Assembly: GCA_035934995.1 (NCBI GenBank)
Contig: DASYXI010000037.1
Span: 62,001-126,000 of the forward strand
Origin: REEB95 sp035934995
Lineage (GTDB): Bacteria; Pseudomonadota; Alphaproteobacteria; ATCC43930; CGMCC-115725
DNA length: 64,000 bases
Direction of reading: 5' to 3'
Shown here: piece after piece, positions 26,939 to 36,661 of the stretch
Numbering within the stretch: the stretch's first letter is position 1
Layout of the letters: each line of letters begins with the position of its first letter
Notes under the pieces: generated by a model
The model's database searches: none
Seen by the model: the letters and a program-made list of their open reading frames with translations, nothing else
Told to the model about the DNA's origin: nothing
Made by a program: the position numbers and the translations under genes

Positions 26939-27865
26939 ATGGCTGAAGTCACCGCCGCGCTGGTAAAGGACCTGCGCGAAAAAACCGGCGCCGGCATGAT
27001 GGATTGCAAGCGCGCCTTGGCTGAAACGCAGGGCGATCTCGAAGGCGCGGTCGATTGGCTGCGCAAGAAGGGTCTCGCCGCCGCGGCGAAGAAGGCCGGC
27101 CGTGTCGCCAGCGAAGGCTTGGTCGGCGTCGCGGTCAAGGGCAACGCGGGCGCGCTGGTCGAAGTCAACGCCGAGACCGATTTCGTCGCGCGCAACGAGA
27201 TGTTCCAGAACTACGTCCGCACCGTGGCGCAGATCGCGCTCGACAAAGGCGACGACATCGAGGCGCTCAAGGCCGCGCCGTTCCCGGGTAGCGGGCGAAC
27301 CGTCGGCGAAGAGCTGACGCACATGATCGCCACCATCGGCGAGAACATGAATCTGCGTCGTGCCAAGCGGCTTGCCGTGACGAAGGGCGTGGTCGCCGCC
27401 TACATGCATTCGGCGCTCGCGCCGGGCCTCGGCAAGATCGGCGTGCTGGTCGCGCTCGAATCGGGCGCGCCGGCCGACAAGCTTCATCCCCACGGCCGCA
27501 ACCTGGCGATGCACGTCGCTGCCGCCAATCCGCACTACCTCGATACCGCTTCGGTCGATGCCAAGGACCTCGCGCGCGAGCGCGATGTGCTGCGCGAGCA
27601 GGCCAAGGCCTCGGGCAAGGCTGAGAATATTATCGACAAGATGGTCGAAGGCCGGCTCAAGAAGTTCTACGAGGACACCGTCCTGCACGAGCAGGTTTAT
27701 GTCGTCGACGGCGAGAGCCGGATTTCCAAGGTTATCGAGTCGGTCGCCAAGGACTCGGGCGCGCCGCTCAAACTCGCCGGATTCGCGCGCTTTGCGCTGG
27801 GCGAGGGCATCGAGAAAGAAGCCACCGATTTCGCCGCCGAGGTCGCCGCCGTCGCCAAGCGGTGA
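26939..27865 (+). CDS. tsf: Elongation factor Ts
   Basis: EF-Ts recycles EF-Tu by nucleotide exchange. The 308-residue protein begins MAEVTAALVKDLREKTGAGM and has the signature MDCKRALAETQGDLEGAVDW with LRKKGL, plus the second signature VEVNAETDFVARNEMF. AAGGAGACGACACC precedes the start. Length is normal. It follows rpsB in the standard order. Confidence 0.98.
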   Translation: MAEVTAALVKDLREKTGAGMMDCKRALAETQGDLEGAVDWLRKKGLAAAAKKAGRVASEGLVGVAVKGNAGALVEVNAETDFVARNEMFQNYVRTVAQIALDKGDDIEALKAAPFPGSGRTVGEELTHMIATIGENMNLRRAKRLAVTKGVVAAYMHSALAPGLGKIGVLVALESGAPADKLHPHGRNLAMHVAAANPHYLDTASVDAKDLARERDVLREQAKASGKAENIIDKMVEGRLKKFYEDTVLHEQVYVVDGESRISKVIESVAKDSGAPLKLAGFARFALGEGIEKEATDFAAEVAAVAKR

Positions 27866-27879
27866 ACGCTCCATTTTGA

Positions 27880-27919
27880 CCCTCGCCCCCTGAAAGGGGG
27901 AGAGGGCAGGGTGAGGGGC
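27880..27919. repeat. Dispersed GC-rich intergenic repeat with hairpin
   Basis: CCCTCGCCCCCTGAAAGGGG (27880-27899) then GAGAGGGCAGGGTGAGGGGC is a widespread intergenic repeat type. CCCCC-TGAAA-GGGGG (27886-27900) forms a perfect small hairpin, and the unit ends with GTTTT, so it might also act as a weak terminator after tsf. Confidence 0.65.
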
Positions 27920-28034
27920 GTTTTCTCCGTGGTCTTCGTGCCTCCGTGGTGAAACGTTCCCTATTGCTTATCCCCACGGCACGGTTGATGTATGATCCGC
28001 GCCGTCCGAAAGAACGGTGTGAGAGCCTTGAACC

Positions 28035-28784
28035 ATGGCCGCTGAACCCGCCCGGGCCGTCGCGCCTGCCGCCAAATTCCGCCGCGTCCTGCTGAAGCTG
28101 TCGGGCGAGGCGCTGATGGGCGATCAGGGCTATGGCCTCGATCCCAAGATCGTCCAGCGCCTGGCCGCCGAGGTGAAATCGGTCCATGCCATGGGCGTTC
28201 AGGTCGCCTTGGTGATCGGCGGCGGCAACATCTTCCGCGGTCTGACAGGCGAAGGCGCCGGCATCGACCGCGCCACCGGCGACTACATGGGAATGCTCGC
28301 CACCATCATCAATTCGCTCGCCATGCAATCGGCGCTCGAGCGCATGGGCGTGCCGACGCGCGTGCAGTCGGCGATCTCGATGCAGGCGGTGTGCGAGCCG
28401 TATATAAGGCGTCGCGCCATCCGCCACATGGAGAAGGGCCGCGTCGTCATCTTCGCCGCCGGCACCGGCAATCCATTCTTCACCACCGACACGGCGGCGG
28501 CGTTGCGCGCCTCCGAGACCGAGTGCCAGGCGCTGTTGAAGGCGACCAAGGTCGACGGCGTCTACACCGCCGATCCGAACAAGGACAAAAAGGCATCGCG
28601 CTTCGAGCGGCTCAGCTATCACGACGTGTTGTCGAAGGATTTGCAGGTGATGGACGCCGCCGCGGTGTCGCTGGCGCGCGAAAATCATATCCCGATCCTC
28701 GTCTTCTCCATCCATCAGCCGGGCTCGCTCGCCGACGCCGTCACGGGCAAGGGCCGCTTTACCGTCATCGAGGAAACGCCGTGA
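28035..28784 (+). CDS. pyrH: UMP kinase
   Basis: PyrH phosphorylates UMP to UDP for nucleic acid, UDP-sugar and lipid A precursor synthesis. The 249-residue amino-acid-kinase-fold protein has LLKLSGEALMGDQGYGLDP, VIGGGNIFRGLTGEG, GDYMGMLATIINSLAMQSAL, and GTGNPFFTTDTAAALRASET. It lies in the rpsB-tsf-pyrH-frr cluster, and its stop overlaps the GTG start of frr (GTGA). Confidence 0.98.
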   Translation: MAAEPARAVAPAAKFRRVLLKLSGEALMGDQGYGLDPKIVQRLAAEVKSVHAMGVQVALVIGGGNIFRGLTGEGAGIDRATGDYMGMLATIINSLAMQSALERMGVPTRVQSAISMQAVCEPYIRRRAIRHMEKGRVVIFAAGTGNPFFTTDTAAALRASETECQALLKATKVDGVYTADPNKDKKASRFERLSYHDVLSKDLQVMDAAAVSLARENHIPILVFSIHQPGSLADAVTGKGRFTVIEETP

Positions 28785-29341
28785 GCGAAGATCCGATTGT
28801 CAGCGCCCTGCGCAAGCGCATGGACGGCGCCCTCGAAGTGCTGCGCAAGGAATTCGCCGGGCTCCGCACCGGCCGTGCTTCGCCGAGCCTGCTCGATCCG
28901 GTGCGCGTCGACGGCTATGGTCAGTCGATGCCGATGAACCAGGTCGGCTCGGTCAGCGCCCCCGAACCGCGCCTTATCGTCGTGCAGGTGTGGGACAAGG
29001 GCCTCGTCAAGGCGGTGGAGAAGGCGATCCGCGAAGCCAATCTCGGCTTGAATCCGCAAATCGACGGTCAGCTCGTGCGGGTGCCGGTGCCCGATCTGAG
29101 CGAAGAGCGGCGCAAGGAAATGACCAAGGTGACCGCGCGCTACGCCGAGCAGGCGCGCGTGGCCGTCAGAAACGTTCGGCGCGAGGGGCTCGACGGGCTC
29201 AAGAAGCAGGAAAAAGACAGCAAGATCTCGGAGGATCAGCACCGCAAGCTCGACAAGGACATCCAAGGCCTGACCGACGGGACGATCAAGCGCGTCGACG
29301 AGATGCTCCATCAAAAAGACAAAGAAATCCTGCAAGTGTAG
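28781..29341 (+). CDS. frr: Ribosome recycling factor
   Basis: RRF splits post-termination ribosomes together with EF-G. The 186-residue product starts at GTG 28781, overlapping the pyrH stop, with MSEDPIVSALRKRMDGALEV. It contains FAGLRTGRASPSLLDPVRVD, VWDKGLVKAVEKAIREANLG, VPVPDLSEERRKEM and the helical ending KDIQGLTDGTIKRVDEMLHQ. Length is that of the family. Confidence 0.98.
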   Translation: MSEDPIVSALRKRMDGALEVLRKEFAGLRTGRASPSLLDPVRVDGYGQSMPMNQVGSVSAPEPRLIVVQVWDKGLVKAVEKAIREANLGLNPQIDGQLVRVPVPDLSEERRKEMTKVTARYAEQARVAVRNVRREGLDGLKKQEKDSKISEDQHRKLDKDIQGLTDGTIKRVDEMLHQKDKEILQV

Positions 29342-29350
29342 TTCTCGACA

Positions 29351-30071
<721 letters not shown>

Positions 30072-30085
<14 letters not shown>

Positions 30086-30878
30086 CGCGAACGTTCTGAC
30101 GCTCCGCATCGTCTCCGCGCTGGTGCTGATGCCGCCGGCGCTCGCCGCCGTGTGGTACGGCTGGCCGTGGTTGCCGGCGCTCGTCGCCGCCGCGGCGGCC
30201 GGCATGGGCGTCGAATGGGCGCGGCTGGTGAATGGTGGACCGGAACCGCGCCGCGCGCTCATCGTCGCCACGCCCTTGGCCGCATCGGTCCTTGCCGCGT
30301 TCGCTTATCCGGCCGCCGCCTGCGCGGTCGCGGTGATGGGCGCGGCCACGGTCGGCGCGCAAGCGGTCGGACGCACCGCGCCGGCGCCGCTCTGGGCGGC
30401 GGGCGGGACGTTGTGGCTGGCGCTCGGCTGCGTCGGCTTTCTGTGGAGCGCCATGACCGGCGGCCGCGCCACGACGCTCTGGCTGCTGATCCTCGTCTGG
30501 GCGGTCGACATCGCCGCCTACGCGGTCGGCCGCGCGATCGGCGGACCCAAGCTCGCGCCCGCTCTGTCGCCGAACAAGACCTGGGCCGGCTTTGTCGGCG
30601 GACTCGTCGGCGCCGGTCTCGTCGGTTGCGGCGCGGCCGCGCTGACCGACGGTGTGGCGGCGGTCGTGGTGCCGGCGAGCGTGTTGCTCGGCGTCGCGGC
30701 GCAACTCGGCGACCTCGTCGAATCCGCGGCCAAGCGACGCTTCGACGTCAAGGATACGGGCGGCCTCATTCCCGGTCATGGCGGCGTGTTGGATCGGCTC
30801 GACAGCCTGTTGGCCGCATCCCTGACCCTGGCGGTCCTGATCCTGGTGACCGGCGTGACGCCGCTGCAATGGCACTAG
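30072..30878 (+). CDS. cdsA: Phosphatidate cytidylyltransferase
   Basis: CdsA converts phosphatidic acid and CTP to CDP-diacylglycerol in the inner membrane. The 268-residue protein has about seven hydrophobic segments and the C-terminal signature KRRFDVKDTGGLIPGHGGVL, then DRLDSLLA, as well as LSPNKTWAGFVGGLVGAGLV. The only workable start near the uppS end is TTG 30072; an ATG would cut off the first helix. In most alphaproteobacteria dxr follows, but here rseP comes next. Confidence 0.95.
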
Positions 30879-30926
30879 TTCGTCCGGGGCCGAGTCGGTC
30901 ACAGGGGCGCATTGCCGCGCTTTTAA

Positions 30927-30952
30927 GGCCTGTTTTTGGCCGTTTTTTGCTA
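30927..30952 (+). terminator. Weak terminator-like hairpin between cdsA and rseP
   Basis: AAGGCC-TGTTTTT-GGCC followed by GTTTTTT gives a short stem and a six-base T-run in the 112-base gap where dxr is usually found. The stem is only four to five pairs, so function is doubtful. Confidence 0.3.
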
Positions 30953-30990
30953 AGGTAACCGCCGTTCGGGGTCGCGGGAGTGCGGTTTTC

Positions 30991-32130
30991 ATGGGTTTCC
31001 TGAGCGGTGGCATCGGCTACGTGGTGCCGTTTCTCGTCGTTTTGACGGTTCTCGTCTTCGTCCACGAGCTCGGCCACTATTTGGTCGCGCGCTGGAACAA
31101 GGTGCGGATCGAGACCTTTTCGATCGGCTTCGGCCCCGAGCTTTTCGGCTGGACCGACCGTGTCGGGACGCGCTGGAAGGTGAGCGCGGTGCCGCTCGGC
31201 GGCTACGTCAAGATGTTCGGCGATGCCGATCCCGCCTCGATGGCGGCGCCCGACGAGCAGCTCGCTGCCATGACCGACGCCGAAAAGGCGGTGTCGTTCC
31301 ACCACAAGCGGCTGATGCAGCGCGTCGCCGTCGTCTCCGCCGGCCCGGCGGCCAATTTCGTTTTCACGCTGGTGGCGCTGGCGGCGTTGTTCGCGACCAT
31401 CGGTCAGCCGTTCACGCCGCCGCAAATCGGCAAGGTGCAGGCCGGCAGTGCCGCCGCCGCGGGCGGCCTCTTGCCCGGCGACACGATCGTCGGCATCGAC
31501 GGAGCGGCGATCCGCCGCTTCGAGGACATTCAGCAGGCGGTTCGGCTCGACACGGGCAAGCCGCTGGCGATCACCGTCCAACGCAGCGGCAAGGATCTGA
31601 CCTTGTCGATCACGCCGCGCGTGACCACCGTCACCGATCGGTTCGGCTACGACCATCGCTTTCCGTTGCTCGGCATCGAGCGCCAGGGCGTCAACTATGT
31701 CCGCCGTAATCCGGTCGATGCGGTTTGGCGCGCCGGACAGGAAACCGGCAATCTCATCACCGGCACGCTGACGGCGGTCTGGCAGATGATCATCGGCGCG
31801 CGGCCGGCCGACGAAATCGGCGGCCCGCTGCGCATCGCCCAGATGTCGGGCGAGGTCGCGCAAGGCGGCGCGGTCGCGCTGCTGTGGTTCATGGCGGTGC
31901 TCTCGGTCAACCTCGGATTGATCAATCTGTTTCCGATTCCGGTGCTCGATGGCGGCCATCTGCTGTTCTACGCCGCCGAGGCGCTCCGTGGCCGGCCGCT
32001 CGGGCCGCGGGCGCAGGAGTACGGTTTTCGACTGGGATTGGCGTTGGTGTTGACGTTGATGGTCTTCGCCACGTGGAACGATCTCGTGCATATCGGCATC
32101 CTCAAGTTCTTGAAGGGCTTCGGGACTTGA
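30991..32130 (+). CDS. rseP: Site-2 zinc metalloprotease RseP
   Basis: RseP is an intramembrane protease that cleaves anti-sigma factors and remnant signal peptides. The 379-residue protein has the zinc motif HELGH (residues 25-29) in the first membrane helix, a PDZ domain (about 145-215: GSAAAAGGLLPGDTIVGIDG), and the third zinc ligand in NLFPIPVLDGGHLLFYAAEA. GGGAGTGCGG precedes the start. It is followed by bamA after about 40 bases, the standard order. Confidence 0.97.
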   Translation: MGFLSGGIGYVVPFLVVLTVLVFVHELGHYLVARWNKVRIETFSIGFGPELFGWTDRVGTRWKVSAVPLGGYVKMFGDADPASMAAPDEQLAAMTDAEKAVSFHHKRLMQRVAVVSAGPAANFVFTLVALAALFATIGQPFTPPQIGKVQAGSAAAAGGLLPGDTIVGIDGAAIRRFEDIQQAVRLDTGKPLAITVQRSGKDLTLSITPRVTTVTDRFGYDHRFPLLGIERQGVNYVRRNPVDAVWRAGQETGNLITGTLTAVWQMIIGARPADEIGGPLRIAQMSGEVAQGGAVALLWFMAVLSVNLGLINLFPIPVLDGGHLLFYAAEALRGRPLGPRAQEYGFRLGLALVLTLMVFATWNDLVHIGILKFLKGFGT

Positions 32131-32169
32131 TGGTCGGCAGGTAGCGGCGTGAACGCGGAGGGGGGAGTC

Positions 32170-34563
32170 GTGCGAAGAGTGCTGGGCGCAGCTTTGGCGA
32201 TTGCGCTCACGTTCGTTTTGTTCGTCGCCGCGCCGCCGGCGATGGCGCAAGGCTTGCGGCTGACGCCGCCGACGCCGGCGTCGGCCTTGGCCCAGAGCCA
32301 GACGCCCGGTCCGGGAGGGATAAGCTCGGGCGGCACGATCGAGGAGATCCGCATCGAGGGCACGCAGCGCGTCGAGCCCGAAACCGTCCGTTCCTACATG
32401 CAGATCGGAGCTGGCGATAAATTCGATTCCGAACGCCTGGATCAGTCGCTGAAGAGTCTCTACGGCACCGGCTTGTTCAGCGACGTAACGCTGCGGCGCG
32501 AAGGCGACACGCTGATTGTCCACGTCGTCGAGAATCCGGTCATCAACCGGGTGGCTTTCGAAGGCAACAACAAACTTAGCGACGATACGCTCACCAACGA
32601 AGTCCAGCTCAAGCCGCGCAGCGTCTATACCCGCCAGAAGGTGCAGGCGGATGTCGGTCGTATCCTCGATCTCTACCGCCGCAATGGCCGGTTCGCGGCC
32701 ACTGTCGATCCCAAGATCATCAAGCTCGACCAGAATCGGGTCGATCTGGTGTTCGAGATCAACGAAGGCAGCTTCACCGGCGTGAAAGCCATCAATTTCG
32801 TCGGCAATCATATTTTCGACGCCGACATGCTGCGTGGCGTGGTCTCAACCAAGGAATCGCGCTGGTGGCGCTTCCTGTCTACCGCCGATACCTACGATCC
32901 CGACCGCATCAGCTACGACCGCGATCTGCTGCGTAAGTTTTATCTGTCACAGGGTTATGCCGATTTTCGCGTGGTCTCGGCGATCGCCGAATTGACGCCT
33001 GAACGCGACGGCTTTCTGGTGACGTTCACCGTGGAAGAAGGCAAGCGCTACAAGTTCGGAAAGGTCGACCTGGTCAACGAACTCAAAACGATCGATCCGG
33101 CCACCCTTCGTGCACTGATTACGACCAAGCAAGGCGACTGGTACAACGCCGACGCAGTCGACAACACGATCCATGCGATCACCAACGCGCTCGGCAATCG
33201 CGGTTATGCGTTCGTCCAGATTCAGCCGCGCGTGAATCGCAATGCGGAAGCGCATACCATCGACGTGACCTACGACGTGAAGGAGGGGCCGCGCGTCTAT
33301 GTCGAGCGCATCGACATCACGGGCAATTTGCGCACCCTCGATCGCGTCATCCGCCGCGAGATGCGGCTGGTCGAAGGCGATGCGTTCAGCACCGAAAAGC
33401 TCGATCGGTCCGAACAGCGCCTAAAGAACCTGAACTACTTCAAGAAGGTCAATGTCACCAATACGCAGAACTCGGCGCCGGACAAAACCGTCGTGCACGT
33501 CAACGTCGAGGAGCAGTCCACCGGTGACTTTACGTTCGGCGTCGGCTTCTCGACAACGGATGGTCCATTGATCGACGCCGGCGTCCACGAGCGAAATCTG
33601 CTCGGACAGGGCATCGACCTGCGCGTCGATACGCTGGCGTCGTTTCGTGCGCAGCAAGGCAATATCAGCTTCACCAACCCGTATTTCCTCGATCGCAATG
33701 TCGCCGCTGGCTTCGACATCTTCGCCATTCAGCGCGACAACCAAGATTTCGCCGGCTTCAATCAGTTCACGGTCGGCGGCGATCTCCGTGCCGGCTATCA
33801 GATCGTTGGCCCGTTACGGCAGACGGTGAAATACACGTTGCGCGAGGACCGCATCTACAACGTCTGCACGCCATCCGGTTTCGACGCGAGTCTCTGTACT
33901 CCGCTGGCGTCAATCTATGTTGCGGACCAAGCCGGTGCTCGGTTGACATCGGCCGTCGGTCAGACGCTGCTCTACGACGAACGCGATAATCCGAATAACC
34001 CGACGGCTGGCTGGTTCGTGTCGGAAGGCAACGACCTGGCCGGCGCAGGCGGCGATGTACGTTATCTGCGCAGTTCGTTGTCCGGCGGCGTCTATCACGC
34101 CTGGGCGCCGCAGTGGGTAGCCAGCTTCACCGGCGAAGGCGGGTACATCTTCGGCATTGGACAAGGCGTCGCCATCGAAGATCGATTCTACGTTGGTGGC
34201 GACAATTTGCGCGGTTTCGCAACTGGTGGCATCGGTCCGCGCGACTTGGTCACACAGGACGCGCTCGGTGGCAATATGTACTATGTCGGCTCGCTGACGC
34301 AGGGGTTTCCGCTCGGCCTGCCGGCCGAGCTCGGTTTGACCGGCCGCTTGTGGACAGACTTCGGCAGCCTCATCCATACTGACGACTTACAAACAGCGGC
34401 CAATCCGATTCAGCAAAGTGACACGATCCGCGTTTCCGCAGGCTTCGGCTTTACCTGGCAATCGCCGTTCGGGCCGATCCGGATCGACATCGGCCATCCG
34501 ATCTTGCGCAAGAGCTTCGACAAGATAAGCCTTTTCCGCTTCGGCTTCGGTTCGAGCTTCTGA
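32170..34563 (+). CDS. bamA: Outer membrane protein assembly factor BamA
   Basis: BamA inserts beta-barrel proteins into the outer membrane. I chose GTG 32170 because GGAGGGGGGAG sits 3-12 bases upstream and the product opens with a good signal peptide (RRVLGAALAIALTFVLFVAA ... MAQG); a GTG 21 bases earlier is possible. The 797-residue protein has five POTRA repeats (about 50-390; first one GTIEEIRIEGTQRVEPETVR) and a C-terminal barrel with the hallmark GGDNLRGFATGGIGPRD near residue 680 and a terminal Phe. Its stop overlaps the skp start. Confidence 0.97.
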   Translation: MRRVLGAALAIALTFVLFVAAPPAMAQGLRLTPPTPASALAQSQTPGPGGISSGGTIEEIRIEGTQRVEPETVRSYMQIGAGDKFDSERLDQSLKSLYGTGLFSDVTLRREGDTLIVHVVENPVINRVAFEGNNKLSDDTLTNEVQLKPRSVYTRQKVQADVGRILDLYRRNGRFAATVDPKIIKLDQNRVDLVFEINEGSFTGVKAINFVGNHIFDADMLRGVVSTKESRWWRFLSTADTYDPDRISYDRDLLRKFYLSQGYADFRVVSAIAELTPERDGFLVTFTVEEGKRYKFGKVDLVNELKTIDPATLRALITTKQGDWYNADAVDNTIHAITNALGNRGYAFVQIQPRVNRNAEAHTIDVTYDVKEGPRVYVERIDITGNLRTLDRVIRREMRLVEGDAFSTEKLDRSEQRLKNLNYFKKVNVTNTQNSAPDKTVVHVNVEEQSTGDFTFGVGFSTTDGPLIDAGVHERNLLGQGIDLRVDTLASFRAQQGNISFTNPYFLDRNVAAGFDIFAIQRDNQDFAGFNQFTVGGDLRAGYQIVGPLRQTVKYTLREDRIYNVCTPSGFDASLCTPLASIYVADQAGARLTSAVGQTLLYDERDNPNNPTAGWFVSEGNDLAGAGGDVRYLRSSLSGGVYHAWAPQWVASFTGEGGYIFGIGQGVAIEDRFYVGGDNLRGFATGGIGPRDLVTQDALGGNMYYVGSLTQGFPLGLPAELGLTGRLWTDFGSLIHTDDLQTAANPIQQSDTIRVSAGFGFTWQSPFGPIRIDIGHPILRKSFDKISLFRFGFGSSF

Positions 34564-35168
34564 TGTTGCGTTCTTGGATTAGGCAGGCGGCCGGTGCCGC
34601 TTTGCTGGGCTTCGTGGCTTTGACGGCGGTTTCGGCGCTTGGTCAAACGCCGGCGTCGCCGCCGCAGCCGACGGTCATCGTCATTGCCGACATCAACCAG
34701 ATCCTGCGGGACGCCAAGTCGGCGAAAGAGGTGCAAGGACAAATCGACCGTGCTATGGCCGGTTTCTCGAAGCAGGTCTCGACCAGCGAGAACGAGCTCC
34801 AGAAAATGCGCGACGAGCTCGAGCGCGAGCGCAGCGCGTTGTCGCCCGATGCATTCAGTGCGAAGACACGCGATTATCAACAGCGTTTCGACGCGCTCGA
34901 TCGCTCCGTCCAGGGGCAACGCCAGGCGCTGCAGCAGAGCTACAATGAAGCGATGACCAAGATCGAGAACACGGCGCTACAAATTATCGCCCAGGTCGCC
35001 AGCGAGCATAAGGCGAACATGGTGCTGACGCGCGCTGCGGTGTTGTTCGCCGTGAACAACCTCGATATCACCGCCGAGGTAACCAAGCGGCTCGACGCGC
35101 AGCTGCCGACCATGCAGGTCAAGCTGCCGGTGCCGGGTACGCCGCCGCCGGCGCCAGCGAAGCACTGA
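34563..35168 (+). CDS. skp: OmpH/Skp-family periplasmic chaperone
   Basis: Skp holds unfolded outer-membrane proteins on the way to BamA. The 201-residue product has a signal peptide (LLGFVALTAVSALGQ) and an OmpH-type coiled-coil: VIADINQILRDAKSAKEVQG, ELQKMRDELERERSALSPDA, QRFDALDRSVQGQRQALQQS. It ends in a short proline-rich tail. The start ATG 34563 overlaps the bamA stop, and the stop overlaps the lpxD start (TGATG), so the three are coupled. Confidence 0.92.
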   Translation: MLRSWIRQAAGAALLGFVALTAVSALGQTPASPPQPTVIVIADINQILRDAKSAKEVQGQIDRAMAGFSKQVSTSENELQKMRDELERERSALSPDAFSAKTRDYQQRFDALDRSVQGQRQALQQSYNEAMTKIENTALQIIAQVASEHKANMVLTRAAVLFAVNNLDITAEVTKRLDAQLPTMQVKLPVPGTPPPAPAKH

Positions 35169-36190
35169 TGGCCGACAAGCGCTTCTTCGCGGTCGCAGGG
35201 CCGTTTACGACCGACGAAATTGCGCGCCGCACCGGTGCAACGCTGGTCGGATCGGGCAACGACAAATTGGTGCTGCGCGACGTTGCGGCGCTCGATGCCG
35301 CCGGGCCGGATCAACTCAGCTTCCTGGACAATCGGAAATACGTCGACCTTTTCCGTAAGACGGGGGCGGGCGCCTGTTTCGTTCATCCCGATCTGTCGCG
35401 CGAGGCGCCCAAGGGCGTCGTCGTTCTGGTGACGCCCGAACCCTATCGCGCCTATGCGCTCGCGGCGCAGGCCTTCTATCCCGACCCGCCGCCGGTGCCC
35501 GGAATCGCGCCGTCGGCGGTGGTCGACGCGACCGTGGAACTCGGCGAAGGCTGCCGCATTGAGGCCAATGCGGTACTCGGCGATCATGCGAAACTCGGCA
35601 AGCGCTGCCTCATCGGCGCCAACGCGGTGATCGGTGCCGGCGTGGTGCTCGGCGATGACGTGCGCGTCGGCGCCAATGCCAGCGTTAGCCACAGTCTCGT
35701 CGGCAGCCGGGTGCGGATTTATCCCGGTGTGCGCCTCGGCCAAGACGGCTTCGGTTTCGCCCCGGACCTCAAGGGTTTCGTCAAGGTGCCGCAGCTCGGC
35801 CGCGTCGTCGTCGGCGACGATGTCGAAATTGGCGCCAATTCGACGATCGATCGCGGCGCCGGACCCGATACCGTCATCGGACCGGGGACGATGATTGATA
35901 ATCTCGTGCAGATCGGGCACAACGTCCAAATCGGCCGCCAATGCGTGCTCGTGTCGCAGACCGGCATCTCAGGCAGCACCAAGTTGGGCGATTTCGTGAT
36001 GATCGGCGGTCAGGGCGGCCTCATTGGACATCTCGATGTTGGTACGGGGGCGCGGATCGGCGCTCAGGCTGGCGTCATGCGCGACGTCCCGGCGGGCACA
36101 ACCGTGCTCGGTTCGCCGGCCTTTCCGGTGCGCGATTTTCACCGCATGATCGCCGCGCTCCGACGCTTGGCCAAAACGCGGGATAACTAA
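35168..36190 (+). CDS. lpxD: UDP-3-O-(3-hydroxyacyl)glucosamine N-acyltransferase
   Basis: LpxD adds the second hydroxyacyl chain in lipid A synthesis. The 340-residue protein has an N-terminal uridine-binding domain (SFLDNRKYVDLFRKTGAGAC) and a left-handed parallel beta-helix of hexapeptide repeats (about 110-330), with the catalytic histidine in NLVQIGHNVQIGRQC and DGFGFAPDLKGFVKVPQLG. Length is typical. fabZ follows one base after the stop. Confidence 0.97.
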   Translation: MADKRFFAVAGPFTTDEIARRTGATLVGSGNDKLVLRDVAALDAAGPDQLSFLDNRKYVDLFRKTGAGACFVHPDLSREAPKGVVVLVTPEPYRAYALAAQAFYPDPPPVPGIAPSAVVDATVELGEGCRIEANAVLGDHAKLGKRCLIGANAVIGAGVVLGDDVRVGANASVSHSLVGSRVRIYPGVRLGQDGFGFAPDLKGFVKVPQLGRVVVGDDVEIGANSTIDRGAGPDTVIGPGTMIDNLVQIGHNVQIGRQCVLVSQTGISGSTKLGDFVMIGGQGGLIGHLDVGTGARIGAQAGVMRDVPAGTTVLGSPAFPVRDFHRMIAALRRLAKTRDN

Positions 36191-36191
36191 A

Positions 36192-36653
36192 ATGGACACG
36201 CAGCCGGTGACTGCGGCCGATATCGACCGGACGCGGATCATGCAGATGATTCCGCATCGCGATCCGTTCCTCATGATCGACCAGGTCGTCGACGTCCGTT
36301 CGGGCCACAGCGCGATCGGCATCAAGCACGTGAAGTCCGAGGAATACTATTTCAAGGGCCATTTCCCGCAACGGCCGGTGATGCCGGGCGTGCTGATCAT
36401 CGAGGCCATGGCGCAGACCGCGGCCGTGCTTGTGGTGCACACGCTGGGAAAGGAATTCGAGGGCAAGTTGGTCTATTTCATGTCGATCGACAGTGCTCGG
36501 TTCCGTAAGCCGGTTGTGCCGGGCGACGTCATGACGGTGCCGGTGACCTGTCAACGCCATCGCGGCATGGTGTGGAAATTCGACGGCCAGGCCAAGGTTG
36601 GCGACAATCTGGTGGCCGAGGCAACCTTCGCCGCGATGATTCTGGATAGCTGA
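36192..36653 (+). CDS. fabZ: 3-hydroxyacyl-ACP dehydratase FabZ
   Basis: FabZ dehydrates 3-hydroxyacyl-ACP and thus sets the balance between phospholipid and lipid A acyl chains. The 153-residue hot-dog-fold protein contains MIPHRDPFLMIDQVVD and the active site YYFKGHFPQRPVMPGVLIIE with His57 and Glu71, then AMAQTAAVLVV. It lies between lpxD and lpxA as in most proteobacteria. Confidence 0.98.
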   Translation: MDTQPVTAADIDRTRIMQMIPHRDPFLMIDQVVDVRSGHSAIGIKHVKSEEYYFKGHFPQRPVMPGVLIIEAMAQTAAVLVVHTLGKEFEGKLVYFMSIDSARFRKPVVPGDVMTVPVTCQRHRGMVWKFDGQAKVGDNLVAEATFAAMILDS

Positions 36654-36661
36654 GTAAAAAA

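Noticed and set aside
30766..32811. A 681-codon minus-strand frame opposite rseP and bamA
   Set aside because: Antisense shadow of well-identified genes with no ribosome site or domain.
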